Shown: positions 31,001-43,123, counted from the stretch's first letter. The stretch is 64,000 nucleotides of DNA from Posidonia oceanica (GCA_037176725.1 JAZBRS010000013.1:12093001-12157000), one strand, 5' to 3'. Numbers and translations: made by a program. The notes: generated by a model from the letters alone, not told the origin.

Positions 31001-33865
31001 CGACCAACAGAGCGAGCTCCAGACCGTTCCCAGAGCTCCGGACGATCGCCGATGTCGTTCTCCGCCCTCCCGCGCCTCCTCAGCCTCCCCTGTCGGCGGC
31101 CACGAGTACTGCCGGCATTCCGCTACAGTACTCGTCGCCGTCGACACGTTACTGTGCATTTATTTTATTCTAGCTAAAGTTTTTAAGTAAATATTGCATA
31201 TTTGGTTTAAGTTTCCGTCATTTTACATTCTAGTCCTCATTTCATTTAATCTGCTATGTTTTTAAATCAAAATCATGTTAAATTGCATAATCTGTTTATG
31301 GTTCTCAGTATTTGCAACTTGGTCCATTTACTGTGCTGTGCTGTTATTTAATTTTGTAGTTTAGTCCCTCTATTTTCAATTTTTGCACTTAAGTCCTGCA
31401 CTAATTCAGTTCATTTATTTACTTGCATTTTACCATACTGCATTGCATTCTAGGTCCCTGCATGTTTCTGTTTTTGCATGTAGATCCATGCACTGTAGGA
31501 ACTTAGCTGTTATTTCTTATTTTGCATACTGCATTGCATATTTTACCCTCTGGTTTTGCATATTTGCACTTAGGTCCATTTTAAATGGACAGTAACTCAT
31601 GCATGCATTTTTAGCATACTGCATTGCATTTTTGACCCTGTTTTTTCTAAAAATTGCACTGTGGTCCTGTTCCTGATTTTCAGAGCATGTTTTCCATACT
31701 AAATTGCATTTTTAGCCCCTGCATGATTTCAAAATTACACATAGGTCCTTGCATCTTTCAAAAGTCATGTGAAAAGACCATTTTGCCCCTAGGTTGCATC
31801 TTAGCTCCTATGCTTACCAAATTTCATGCAGACCCTCCCCTAGTATTCCCAGACTCCCTGGAACCTTGTTTTCTGGAAAAATTGCATTTTAGACCCTAGT
31901 TTTCTTAAAATTGCTTTCTGGCTTCTTTTGGATTTCAAAACCTCTCCTAAAGCATACCCTCTTTTCAAAGCAGCTTTCTGAGCCTAGTTTTTTACAAAAC
32001 GAAGCCCTGTTCTCTCCTGTTTTCAAAACCCTCTCCTGTAGACCCTTGTTTTCTGAAAAATTTGCATTTTAGCCCCTTTCTTTTTCAAAATGCCTTCTGA
32101 AATCCTGGTTTTTCCCAGTTTCTTCTCTTTGCCTTTTCTTGCTTTTGCATGCATCCTGCATTCATTTAGTCTTGCATTCTAGCATCTTCTTGCACACACC
32201 AAGCACTTTTAGCTCCCTTTCACTTGGGAGGACCTTTTTGCACATCCTTAGGACCTCCTGAACACCTAGATCTGTTCTTCTCCCCTGTTCTGGCCCTTGC
32301 CTTGAAGCTGTGATATCTTCCAATCCGGCCGTTGGATCTTCTCAAGTAAGCTGCCCAGGCGACCGCAGCAAGGCGCTCTTCAGCATGGACCGGACAGATT
32401 TCAGATCAGGCTCCCGGATTTCTAGGTATGTCCTCCTGAACCCTTGCATTGCATTCATTTGCATGCCATTTGCACAGTTTTCCGTGTTTTCGCTTTCTGT
32501 CTCTTTGAGCATGTAGAATAGGGTCTCCCCTTTCTGCTTGTAACTCCCAATCTCCGTTTCGCGTATTCCTGTGTGTTTTCCTTGGATTTACCACTTAATG
32601 TGACTTTCTTCCCCCTTTTCCACGATCCGATCGCATCGCGAGCTTTGGGCAGCATGCGAGACACATCGTGGAACGGTTTAGCGGGAAACAGTCGCAAAGA
32701 GGTGGTAATCCCTCCGTTTGCACACTCTCCCCTCCGTAGATCTTCACACCTACTCTGAGTAGTCCCAAATGACGTCTGTTTTATTCACACGTTGTCTTGC
32801 CTCCCCTTTGGCCCCTTCTAATCTTTTTCTGCATTCTTGCATTTGCATGGCTTTTCTGAGGTTTTTCCTTCGCTGTTTTGGCACCGTTTTGCGTGCCCAT
32901 CTGTTTTCTTGCCTTATTTTGTGTGCTGTCTTGCTTTCTCGCTTGTTTTGCGTGTCGGTTTTATTCTTTCGCTCCGTTTTGCATGCCATTCTGTTTTCTC
33001 ATCCCGTTTTGCGTGCCCCCTTTGCTCCCTTGTCTTGTTTTGCGTGCTATCTTGCTTTCTCGCTTGTTTCGTGTGTCGCTCTCGTTTTTGCACCGCTTTG
33101 CGTGCTTCTTTGCTTCCTTGTCTCGTTTTGCGTGCTGCCTTGCTTTCTCGCTTGTATTGCGTGCCGATTTTGTCCTTTTGCTTCGTTTTGCGTGCGTCGC
33201 TCTTTTCTCGTCTAGTTTTGCGTGTTTTACGCCGTTTTCCCTTGCATGTCGATCGCATTGCATGGTTTTCTCGTTGTTTCGCTTTTTCGCCTGCATTTGC
33301 ATATAGGGCGGTGATGCTTACTGTCTGGAGTTCTCACGAGCTAGGTTCCGCCTAATTCGGAACACGGACAGCGTAGCTGAGCACTCAGAGAGCACGTTTA
33401 CTTCCTTGATTTGTTTCTCCCCACTTAGAGCACACCTTGAGCATTCATTCAGGCATCTATAGGCACATAGGCATTCAATCCTGCATTTCCCTGCGTATGC
33501 GAGCGTAAGCCTAGAAAGACCGATTCTCGGGTGTGTCGGGGGTGCCTAACACCTTCCCCGCACGTAACAGGAGTCCTTACCCTGTCTTTTGGCCCGCAAT
33601 GACCGTACTGCCCTTATCCTAGGCTAGAGTCATCTCATTTGCATTTGTTTGCATTGCTTTGCTTTGCATTTCTTGCTTGGTTTTGCGTGTTAATCCACGC
33701 ATTTCCCCGATTTTCCTTGTCTCCCGTTAATGGACATGGTGGCGACTCTGATTTGTCTTATCTTTCCTTTTTCTCCTCGATTTCAAGTGTTTTCGAGTTG
33801 AGCCTCTTCCTCGGATCCAATCGCCGCTATATATAGCGAGCCTGATTCCGATCGGGATCGCTACA
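28004..33865 (+). repeat. 3' LTR of element 1 (5862 bp)
   Basis: Same sequence organisation as 5827-11718. Differences seen include 22 bp retained near 28420-28441 that the 5' copy lost, absence of the 30-bp duplication found at about 10690 in the 5' copy, loss of about 15 bp near 33650, loss of 5 bp near 29394, and scattered substitutions, many of them C/T or G/A. It ends CTACA at 33865 and is followed directly by the target duplication. Confidence 0.95.
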
Positions 33866-33870
33866 GAAGC
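33866..33870. repeat. Target site duplication of element 1 (right copy, GAAGC)
   Basis: Identical to 5822-5826. The D-element 72-bp array resumes without loss (GAAGC then GATGATTGGC), so the insertion was clean. Confidence 0.9.
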
Positions 33871-34783
33871 GATGATTGGCATGATAAGTTTTCAGGGTTA
33901 TCAACCAAGATCAGATAGTTTACGGTCCTATCAACCGGAAGCGATGATTGGCATGGTAAGTTTTCAGGCTTATCAACCAAGGTCGGATAGTTTACGGTCC
34001 TATCAACCGAAAGAGATAGTTTACGGTCCTATCAACTGGAAGTGAAGGACCCGGGACGAACAGGGCCGTCGGCTTGAAGAAAGATGGGGGGGCGATACCA
34101 TAGGGTGGCAGAAAAGATGCCCCCGGTATCCGAAAGGATACCAGGAGGCAATCGAAGCGCCCTTGGTACCGAAACGCAAGGCGGAGACAAAACTAACATG
34201 TTTGCCAACCGAGTTGTTAGGGGTACCAGCCCGAAAAAAGCAATGAAAGTGATGACCCATCGTGGCGGGTGTGCAATGGTCTCAGTTCGGGCACGCATTG
34301 TTACACTACAGATTGGCAGACGATGAACATGCCGATCATCACAGACCACCCAACACGGTGGGCGGCAAAAATTTTAAAAAGTGTGGAGCCTCTGAGCAAG
34401 GTCATGCAAAAAGGGTGCTCGTCCTTGACTCCGGTTTTCGAAAACCGATAGAAGGGGAAAAAGATTATTTATAGTATATATGTTTTTGTGGCTTTGGATT
34501 CAAAGCAGCTGCTTGGCGAGAGAATGCTTCCGCATGTCTTGATTTAGGAGACTCTTTCCTCGAGCAATGCCATGTCGAGTTGTGATTGGCGGCTCTCATT
34601 CTCACTCTTTGTTCGGGATGAGGCCTTAGCTTTGCAGTGTATAGCCTTTGGTTGCATGTTGGTAGCAGAAACGTCGGGCGTAGCCTTACAGCCTCTGTCT
34701 TAACTCTTCAGGGACCGATTACCGCTTTTGATGCTCCGGATAGATTTCTTTTTCCCCTCTTGAGTGACTGGATTTGCGTCTGA

Positions 34784-34788
34784 TCTGC
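34784..34788. repeat. Presumed target duplication of element C (TCTGC; only one side visible)
   Basis: Five bases next to the terminal TGTAGTAATCC of LTR C. The partner should lie beyond the window, so this is a prediction. Confidence 0.35.
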
Positions 34789-37255
34789 TGTAGTAATCCT
34801 AGAATTTGGATCGTCCATGCATGATGCCAAAGCTGACGTGCACCGATCAAAATTAGGTTCACTATTAACGGTAGGACCTGAGGAGGGATGCTCTACTCGG
34901 AAACACTGGAAAAAGAAGAAAAAACAAAGATAAGACTAAATCAGAATCACCACCGTGTTTATTAATTTGGGAGACAAGGAAAATCGAGGAAAGCATGAGA
35001 AAACATGCAAAAAGATGCAATGAGATGCAAATATGACTCGTGCCTAGGAAAAGGGCAATATGGTCACTGTGCACCAAGAGACAGGACAAGGACTCTTGTT
35101 ACGTGTGGGGAAGGTGTTAGGCACCCCTGACACGCCCGAAGAATCGGTCTTTCTAGGCTTAATTCGTTCGCATACGCCAGAAAATGCATGCTTAATGCGC
35201 CTAAGTGCCGTGAATGCCTAAACTTTCTAGATATGTTATGATGTTATGATGCATGATCAAAGTATGCAAGGAAATTGATCAAGGAAGAAATACGACAAAG
35301 TGCGGAAAACGAGATACCGAAATCGAGGTCTGAAAATAGGAAAGCTAATGGGATCAAGGCGCAAAGGCGGCGAGCAAGGTGGCTCAGCCATTGTCTGAAC
35401 TGCAAGAGGTAGTCGCCAGTCTGGGGAGCGCCGAAGGGAGTCACTACTGAGGCCGGCGACAGAGGGGGTTCCCTGTCGAGGCAGCTGCTGGGAGTTGGTC
35501 GCCTGTCGGAGAGGCGCTGACGGGAGTCGCCTAGGAGAGTGGCGATGGAGGGGTAGATGGCTTCGCCAGACAGTGGACTTCACGGCAAAAATGGGCTAGC
35601 TACATGATGCAAAAAGGAAATCTAAAGGGATGGTCCTATAGACGACATGATGAGGAAGACATGCAAACAAACAAATGGCAAAATGGATGCCTAGGTCGCG
35701 AGATATGGCAGCTCAAATTTGGCCAGAGGAACTGCCGGAAGATGCAGTGCAGTCGCCGGTCAAGCCGGCGACAAAGCTGCAAATCCTTGTTCCAAACAGC
35801 CACTTTTGAGGCCAGATCTAGGACGCATGGACAAGCAAAAATGAAAACTAAACATGCAATCATACAGAGCAAGCATCCAAGATTACATAGGAACAAAAAT
35901 TGCAAGAAATAGATGGGTGAGTCGCAAGATATCACGGCTGGAAGTTGGCCGAAGGACTGTCCCGATTTGTAGGTCATTCGCTTGTTAGACAGGCGGCTGG
36001 ACTGCAAATCAGGTGTCCCGTGCCGCCAACTTTCCGGCCAAGTCCTGGACTCACGAGCAACCAAAATGGAAATCTATCTATCCAGGCATGTAAACCATTA
36101 AACAAGGATCACAGGCATGTATTCAACTAGCAAGAAGAGGCCTTGAGGTGGCCGGAACGCCACCTCAAAATCGGGGCAGCGGACTGTCGAAAACGCAGGC
36201 CAGTCGGTGCATCATGCAGCGATTGACCTGGAGACCTTCCAGCACCGGAGAAGATGGCCAATGGCGGCTGAGGGAGCTACTGTAAAATCAAAATAACTAT
36301 CTACGAAGCAAGAGGGGAGCGTAACGAAGCTAGGGGTATGCTTACTTACCTGTAGGGGTGCGCGGAATGGCCCCCCGACCTAGCTCATCGGAGTTCGCCT
36401 GCGAGGTGGTTGCAGCAGCGAAGGAGGCGACGATAGGCACACAGGAAGGTCCGATCGTGCTCGCAACATTCGTGCAGAGGTGTGCGTAGAGTTTCGTGAA
36501 GCTTGGAGCCACGGGGTGGCTTTGGCGATGTTGGCCGGCGACGAGAAAGATGGCCGGCGAGCTTGGTGGCTGCGGTGACCTGGGCTATGAAACAGAGATT
36601 TGAAAGGCTTTGAGTGTTGCTAGTGGTCGTGTGAGGGCGTTTGGGTGGTGGGATTCGGCTCTGGAGCGAGCGGCGAGGAGGAGAAAGAGATCGCCGGAGT
36701 TTGAAAAATGGGTTCCTCCTTTTCCAAAAATGGTGGCTTTTTGGTTTTGTTTGGGTTGGGTGCTCCACCCAAAGCTCTGGCAATGGCAGAGGAGGAGCAG
36801 AGCCGTTGTGAGAGGGCTAGACAGTCGAGGGAGTAGGGGTGCAGGTCGAGGTCGAGGTCAGCGACCGGTGATGGATGGATGGTTGTCAGACGGCGGTGGC
36901 AGAGAAGCTTGGTCTGCGCACTGATTTACAGTCAAGTCGCTACATCATCTGGCGCCTAACTCAGTCACCGCTTCACGTGGCGCCTGAGTCAGTCACCACC
37001 TCACATGGCGCCTAGACATGCTACTCAGTGGCCTGGGCTTTTGATGGACTTGGGCTTGTGGAAGGCTTAGCTTAGGTTTGGGAAATGGGAAATGAATTGT
37101 TTTGGGTATTTTTGGAATGGGATTTGGTTTTAGCTCAAATTAGGTTAGTTTGAGTGGAAAGGTGGGGTTTTGGGGAAAAAGGTTGAATCCGCAGTTCCCG
37201 AGCTCCCTTTTTCCAAGTTCGATCTGCCGCCAAGTGTCAAAATGGAGTGTCTACA
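34789..37255 (-). repeat. 3' LTR of element C (2467 bp)
   Basis: On the minus strand it starts TGTAGACACTCCATTTTGACA at 37255 and ends GGATTACTACA at 34789. The U5 end (TGTAGTAATCC on the plus strand, then CGTCCATGCA, GTGCACCGATCAAAAT) matches the ends of LTR B and the solo LTR. The conserved U5 block is at 35094-35160. It is much shorter than the LTRs of element 1. No gene is supported inside. Confidence 0.85.
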
Positions 37256-37275
37256 GATGCCCTCCCTGAGCGAGG
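37256..37275 (-). other. Polypurine tract of element C
   Basis: The minus strand reads CGCTCAGGGAGGGCATC directly before the LTR, one G shorter than in elements 1, B and D. An inverted partner (GGCTCAGGG on the plus strand) lies near 37296-37304. Confidence 0.7.
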
Positions 37276-37869
37276 TCAAGCGTAGCGAGACCGTGGCTCA
37301 GGGTTGACTCATCGCCCAATGCAAATGCACCAAAAAATCACGACTCGTCGCCCAATGTAGATGCATGCGAACACTTGGATGCTGTGCTAATGCAAGGACT
37401 AGTGCACGGTGCTAATGCAGATGTCATGCCTAGGCTAATGCTCATTGCGCTGTACTCCTCTAGGGGAAAGCAAGTGATGCATGCACACGGAAAATGCGGA
37501 AAATGCAATGCAATGGTCGTCGGGCAGTACTTTGGGAAAGCCGAACGACCGGGTGCGCTGAGCGGTGTACAGCTCTAGCACGGGGGCGCCGTTTGCCAAG
37601 CTTCTGCTGTAGACATAGGCGATGCAAGTGTTGAAAGTAAAAGGGTGAATGAAAAGGTGCTGAAAGAGAGATGCTGTGAATGTGCATGCGATGGCAGGCA
37701 TGTAACGCATGGGAAATGGAGTATGGAAGCTAGGGTAATGGCTTTAGAGGAGTAGTAGCGCAATAAGGGTGCAATGTTATGCAATGGGGCACGCAAAACC
37801 GAGAAAACGATCCCCGGCCGCGCACTACTGCGAGTATCATCCCAACCCGGCAAGCTGCGAAAGTTTTGC

Positions 37870-38395
37870 GGGTGCTGAGGATGCTACCTTAGGCAATACA
37901 CGAACCAGGGGTTCGAATCCTAAGCACGCGGTGCTATGCTGTGAAATGCAGAGTATAAACAGTGGAACGTTGGGCATGCGGAACCGAGAAAACGATCCCA
38001 AGGCCATGCACTACTGCGGGTGCCACCCAAAGCCGACAAGTTGCGAAAGTCTTGCGAGTGCCGAGGATGGTACCTTAGGCAATACGCTAGCCAGGGGTTC
38101 GAATCCCAAGCACGCGATGCTCGTGTGATGATGGAATGTAGTTCTAGGACTGACTCTACCGGGAGATACAAGGAAGTTACATGATGTCATGCAAATGAGA
38201 TACTAATGTTATGCAGTGAAATGCAAGGTATAAATACAATGGAATGCTGGGCATGCGAAACCGAGAAAACGATCCCAAGGCCGCACACTACTACGAGTAT
38301 CATCCAGAGCTGGCAAGCTGTGAAAGTCTTGCAGGTGCCGAGGATGATACCTTAGGCAATACGCGAGCCAGGGGTTCGAGTCCTAGGCGTGCGAT
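37870..38395 (+). repeat. Three T-arm-like / B-box-like modules in element C
   Basis: A module of about 150-290 bp recurs with TACCTTAGGCAATAC, a variable stretch, then GGGGTTCGAATCC (near 37907), GGGGTTCGAATCC (near 38093) and GGGGTTCGAGTCC (near 38368), followed by TAAGCACGCG-like ends. GGTTCGAATCC equals the Pol III B-box consensus, but no convincing A box or tRNA cloverleaf is present. Confidence 0.55.
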
Positions 38396-38510
38396 GTCCA
38401 TGTGATGATGGAATGCTAATGCCATGCAACAGAATGCTATTACACTACGACGAAGAGGTGATAAGTTAACGGACCTATCGCTGGATAGTTAGGGAGTATC
38501 GGCCCTCTAA

Positions 38511-38750
38511 GGAGTTGACAGACTCATCACCGGATAGTTAGGGCTATCGGCCTGCTGAGGAGTTAACGGACTCATCACCGGATAGTTAGGGCTATCGGCC
38601 TGTTGAGGAGTTAACAGACTCATCATCGGATAGTTAGGGCTATCGGCCCACTGAGGAGTTAACGGACTCATCATCGGATAGTTAGGGCTATCGGCCCACT
38701 GAGGAGTTAACAGACTCATCACCGGATAGTTAGGGCTATCAGCCCGAATG
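38511..38750 (-). repeat. 48-bp tandem hairpin array in element C
   Basis: Five consecutive units start at 38511, 38559, 38607, 38655 and 38703, exactly 48 bp apart. Each has a GAGT-TTAACG-ACTC-like hairpin and GATAG-TTAGGG-CTATC. The variation between units lies mostly outside the stems. Confidence 0.9.
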
Positions 38751-39742
38751 GGGGTGAGATGATACCAAGGGGCTGCCAGACGCACCTGGTATTGAAGGCA
38801 TTGACAGACCAGCGAGTCTGTCAGGCAAGAGAGGTGGTGACAAGTGAGAGGACTTGTAACCACGAATGCAATGGGAATACCATACCTGAAAGTGTGGCAG
38901 AGGTCCGTAGACACTCCCGTAACAGTTGGGGATGTCAGCCCGATGCAGATGGAAATGGGATACCATGGGGTAGCAAATAATGATGCCCCTGGTATCGGTG
39001 AACGATACCAGGGGACAGCCGAAGCACCCATGGCATCAAGATGCAAGGTGGAGACAACACTAACGGGTTTGTCAGCCGAGTAGTTAGGACTACCAGCCCG
39101 AATGCAGTGAAATGGATGTAAGGGATCACCATGCGATGTGCAATGCCGGTGGGGAATGCAATGGGATAATGCAAATGCAAGGTGATAAGTTTACAGACTT
39201 ACCACCGAATAGTTATGGATATCAGCCCGATGAGATGAAAGGGGTGATACCACAGGACAGCAAAAAAGATGCCCCTGGTATCAGGGATGATACCAGGGGA
39301 CAGCCTTAGCGCCCGTGGCATCGAGATGCAAGGATGGATGGATGAATGATGGATGATAAGTTAACGGACCTATTGCCGAATAGTTAGGGATATCAGCCTG
39401 GGTGCAAGGATGACAAAATGATAGGTTGACGGACCCATCACCGAGCAGTTAGGGCTGCCAGCTTGAATGCAAGGAATGCAGAATAATGCAAAGAGAAGAC
39501 AGGAACCCACCATGGCGGGTGTGCAATGGTCTCAGTACGAGCACGTTTCGTGGCATCACAGGGTGACAAACGAGGGACATGCCAGTCATCAAGGACCTAC
39601 CCAACGCAGTGGGCGGAAAAATTTTAAAAAGCACGGAGTCTCTTAGTGAGGTAGGCAAAAGTGCTTGTCCTGGACTCCAGTTTTCGAAAGCAAGGAGAAG
39701 AGGATGCAAGCATGTAAAGCATTAAACAAGGATCACAGGCAT

Positions 39743-39747
39743 GTATT
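39743..39747. repeat. Presumed target duplication of element B (GTATT; one side visible)
   Basis: Five bases preceding the TGTAGTAATCC end of LTR B. The second copy should lie beyond the right window edge. Confidence 0.35.
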
Positions 39748-42700
39748 TGTAGTAATCCTGAATTCTGATCGTCCATGCACGTTACCAAAGCTTGCGTGCA
39801 CCGATCAAAATAGGCTCACTATCTACGGCTGGATCCGAGGGAAGAACTCGACCCAGAAACGCTGGCAAAAGAAAAGAAAAGAAATGATAAGACAATTCGG
39901 AGTCACCACTGGGTCTATTAAATGGGAAGACAAGGAAAACCAGGGGTTAAGCATGAAAAGACATGCAAAACCAGATGCAAGGAGGGGCAAAGGGATGCAA
40001 TACTAATCTAAGCTATGCTATGCTATGCTATGCTATGACTCATGCCCAGGATAAAGGAAAGGTCGATGCGAGCCAAGAGAAAGGGCAAGGACTCCTGTTA
40101 CGCACGGGGAAGGTGTTAGGCATCCCGATACGTCCGAGAGTCAGTCTTTCTTAGGCAATCTCGTGCTAATGCAGGGAATTGCTAGCCTAATGCTTAAATG
40201 CCATAAATGCCTACCTACTGTGCATTGGAAATAAACGTGCTATCTATGTGCTCAGCCACGCTGCTAGTGTTCCGAACTGGGCGGACCTTGGTTCGTGAGA
40301 ACTCCTAAGCAGTAAGCATTACAGCCCTATATTGCAGATGCAGGCAGTAAAACAAAACGGCGGGGAAACCAAGCAATGCAAGCGACATGCGAGTGATGAA
40401 GCAAAGTAGGTGCGGAAAGTGGTGCGAAAATGTGGAAAACAATGCAAGGCACGAAAAACGATGCAAAAGGTGGAAAGCGATGCAAAGGGGCACAAAAAAC
40501 CATGCAAGGGAGTGGAAAAGCGATGCCAAATGCGGAAAACGATGCAAAATGCGGAAAATGGTGTAGAGCGGGGTGCAAAACCAAAACCAAGGGTCGGGCA
40601 ACATGCATAGGGGTTGGAACAAGCCAAAGAAGCGAAAAAATGTAGAAAACAGTGAACGAAACGAAAGCGGCACTTTAAAATGGCTGTCAGCCATTTGTAA
40701 GTATTGGACGCGGGCAACACCAGCGTCCAACATTGGACGCTAGCATTGCTGGTGTCCAACACCTGCTGGAGACAGACAGCATGCAGTTTTGAAAAACGAT
40801 GCAATCTAGCTACATGGATGCAATATAGATGCAAAAATGCAACTAAATGGGTGCCTGACATGCAGATCTAACCTAACAGATGATTAGAGGAGGAATCAGA
40901 GCAAGGAGCAAGCCAGAATCATGGATTGAAGCAAGCAGGTTGTTGGACGCCTGTAAGCTGGGCATCCAACGTTAGACACCAGAGAGGCTGGCGTCCAACA
41001 CAGAACAGAAGACTGAGGAGAGAAAAGAAGCATAAAAGTGATAGATGAGAATAGGGATCATGCATTTGGGTTGCTGGAGATGAGTATGGGGCAAACAAGC
41101 AAACAAGGGAGGCATAAAATAAACAATCAGACCTTACTTGTGGCCTGTGCCAGGTCAGAGATGCAACCAGGCCGTTGGACGCGAGCTAGGCCGGCGTCCA
41201 ATGTTGGACGCCAGCACCAGTAGTGTACAATGCTCTGGGAGGCACAACGCACAACAAGCATACATAAAATAGCAAAATAATCTACAGAAATTAAAGAGCA
41301 GTTGCTATTGAGGCTAGACATGCATATAAACACAGAGGACATGCAAGCAAGGAGATCAAAAAGGCATGCAAGCTTTAAACAAAAGAATGAGGAACTAGGA
41401 CATTGGACACTAGAGCCAGCAGCGTCCAACGTTGGACGCTGAAGGCTCTAGCGTCCAATGACCCAAGCATGCAGACTCACCTGTTCTAAAGGGGGAGCTC
41501 AACTCTAACCCCACCTATATGCATGCAAGCTACTGAAACATGCCATAACAGAAAAGAAACATCCACAGCAAGCATGGCAAGCATTTAAGTTAAGGAAAGC
41601 AAAAAGGAAGAACATGCATAAGAGATGAAAGCTTAAGAACTTGCAAAAGGAGAGCATGTAACTTGAGAAAACCTAACAAGCCTAAACATGGTTGCCATAG
41701 GGGCCAGGCATCTCTAAGAAAGCACGGATCACAAAATAGCATGGAAAATATGCATGATGTAGGCATGGCAGCAAGCTACAACTAGCAGATATGTTGGACG
41801 CTAGGTGAACCAGCGTCCAACGTTGGACGCGGCTCACCCTAGCGTCCAATGCAGGCAGGAGACAGACTGAACTTAAAGCATGCCAAAAAGGATTTAAACA
41901 AGCATGGAACAAACAAATAAGCATGGATTAGCATCAGGGAACACTTAAGGAAGCACATAGCATGGATTTGTAGAAAAGCATGGAAGGATAAAGCATGGGA
42001 AACATCAAAACAAGGGCAAAGCAAAACAGAGTGTTGGACGCTGCTATAGCAGGCATCCAACGTTGGACGCACCAGCTGGTGCGTCCAACATACTGAACTC
42101 TCTCTTGGACGTGAATCACGTCCAAAAGGAGTCAAATAAATTGTAAAATTGCCTGGGGACGTACTACTATGCATGCAAGACTAAGAGGGATGAAGGGCTT
42201 ACCGTTTGGTGACCGGGAACGGAGGCTCCTCCTAGCTTGCCGGCGTTGCAGGTGTGCTGACAGCAGTAAGTTCGGCGAGGTCGTCTGAGCAGCTTGGAGC
42301 ACCAAAGAGGGTCACGAAGTGTTGAGGACGGAGAGGGGAGTTCCTTCTATGCTCTGGAGGTGGCAATTTCTCTCTCAACTCTGTGTGGTGACTGTGGCAA
42401 AGGCATGAACTCTCGGTTTTGTTTAGTTCACATGGGTTCTGGTGCTTGGCAAGGGGATTTGCATGCCGAATTCTGACGGATTCAGGTGCTGACAGGTGTG
42501 GGTGAGTGTGGGAGGGCCATGTGGGTTGTCAGAGGAAGGCATGGGCATTGGCAGAAGGCCGGTGAGGGCGAGGCGATGGCTGACACGGGCGGCGAAAGTC
42601 AGCCATGTCAGTGAGGGCTTAGAGAGCGGTTTGGGCGCTGGTGGGGTGGAGATGGGTAGTTACTCAAGCTTGGAAGGTAGTGGATGGCGTGGAGCGAAGG

Positions 42701-43123
42701 AAGGGATGGGTAGTAAGTGCGGGGAGGCGCGGGATTGGACGGTTGGTGAGCTGGAAGGGGCGGAATAGCCACTGCTACCCTAGAGCCGTTGGACGCCAGA
42801 CCAGAGGGCGTCCAATGTTGGACGCTAGCACAGGCCACGTCCAACGTTGGACGCTAGCACAGGCCACGTCCAACGTTGGACGCTGCCTGTTCTAGCGTCC
42901 AACACACTCAGGTGGCACATGCTGCAAATGGGCTTGGGCTTGGACCTAGAAGTGTTGTAAAAGTTGCAAATAGCTTAGGTTAAGGCTTCTAGGGTTTTGG
43001 GCAAGGTTTTGGATTTGGTTTGGGCTAGAAAAATGGGTTAGAAAAGGGATGCTATTCTGGAGTCCACACAAACCTGCAAAAGAGAACAACCAACTTCCTA
43101 GCTGTCAGAATGGTGTGTCTACA
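39748..43123 (-). repeat. 3' LTR of element B (3376 bp)
   Basis: On the minus strand it starts TGTAGACACACCATTCTGACA at 43123 and ends at 39748. U5 features are the conserved block (40085-40155) and degenerate GCAAAACGATGC repeats (about 40380-40670), matching TTTTGCGTGC repeats of other LTRs. Distinctive are at least seven palindromic units built on GCGTCCAACGTTGGACGC (separate entry). Confidence 0.85.
40706..42905. repeat. Dispersed ~57-bp palindromic units in LTR B
   Basis: Units start near 40706, 40943, 41174, 41402, 41793, 42033 and 42789 (the last is an expanded tandem copy). Each has TTGGACGC, 10-12 variable bases, GCGTCCAACGTTGGACGC (or a close variant), 10-12 variable bases, and GCGTCCAA. 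The two variable segments are often complementary to each other (CTAGAGCC with GGCTCTAG at 41402; CTAGGTGA with TCACCCTAG at 41793) or each self-complementary (CTGCTATAGCAG and CACCAGCTGGTG at 42033). Confidence 0.9.

Larger units (their letters stand above)
5827..33865 (+). mobile_element. Element 1: near-complete Tat/Ogre-like Ty3/gypsy retrotransposon, 28,039 bp
   Basis: This complete insertion carries, in order: 5' LTR, primer-binding site, structured leader, gag, pol (protease, RT, RNase H, second RNase H, integrase), an extra ORF, hairpin-repeat spacer, polypurine tract and 3' LTR. Both ends are TG...CA and are flanked by GAAGC duplications. The second RNase H between RT/RNase H and integrase is the hallmark of the Tat lineage. 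The two LTRs differ by scattered substitutions (roughly 1% by eye, not computed) and a few short indels, so the insertion is fairly young. The only clear coding lesion is an in-frame TAG at 19861; the gag/pol frame relation is uncertain. At 28 kb it is at the upper end of sizes known for plant LTR elements. Confidence 0.95.
33866..34788 (-). mobile_element. Element D, 3' non-coding internal region (right part)
   Basis: The 72-bp array continues to about 34045. It is followed by a CCCCCGGTATCC/GGATACC-type hairpin (34115-34150), a GGTGTTAGG-like hairpin, and a unique block (34255-34450, with GGCGGGTGTGCAATGGTCTC) that is homologous to 39508-39690 in element C. The last ~330 bases show nothing recognisable. 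D is cut again by element C at 34788/34789. Confidence 0.6.
37276..39742 (-). mobile_element. Element C, 3' non-coding internal stub
   Basis: No gene is present. The content parallels element D: T-arm-like modules (37870-38395), a 48-bp hairpin array, CCCCTGGTATC-type hairpins (about 38985-39015 and 39270-39300), GCAG/CTGC and GTAG/CTAC hairpins, and the unique block at 39508-39690. The last ~45 bases (39700-39742) instead match an internal part of LTR C (36090-36116), which suggests a deletion junction. Element B interrupts at 39747/39748. Confidence 0.65.

Noticed and set aside
37900..37930. tRNA gene suggested by GGTTCGAATCC
   Set aside because: Only the T arm can be drawn; no anticodon stem, D arm or complete acceptor stem in the preceding 90 bases, and several near-copies share the same non-tRNA context.
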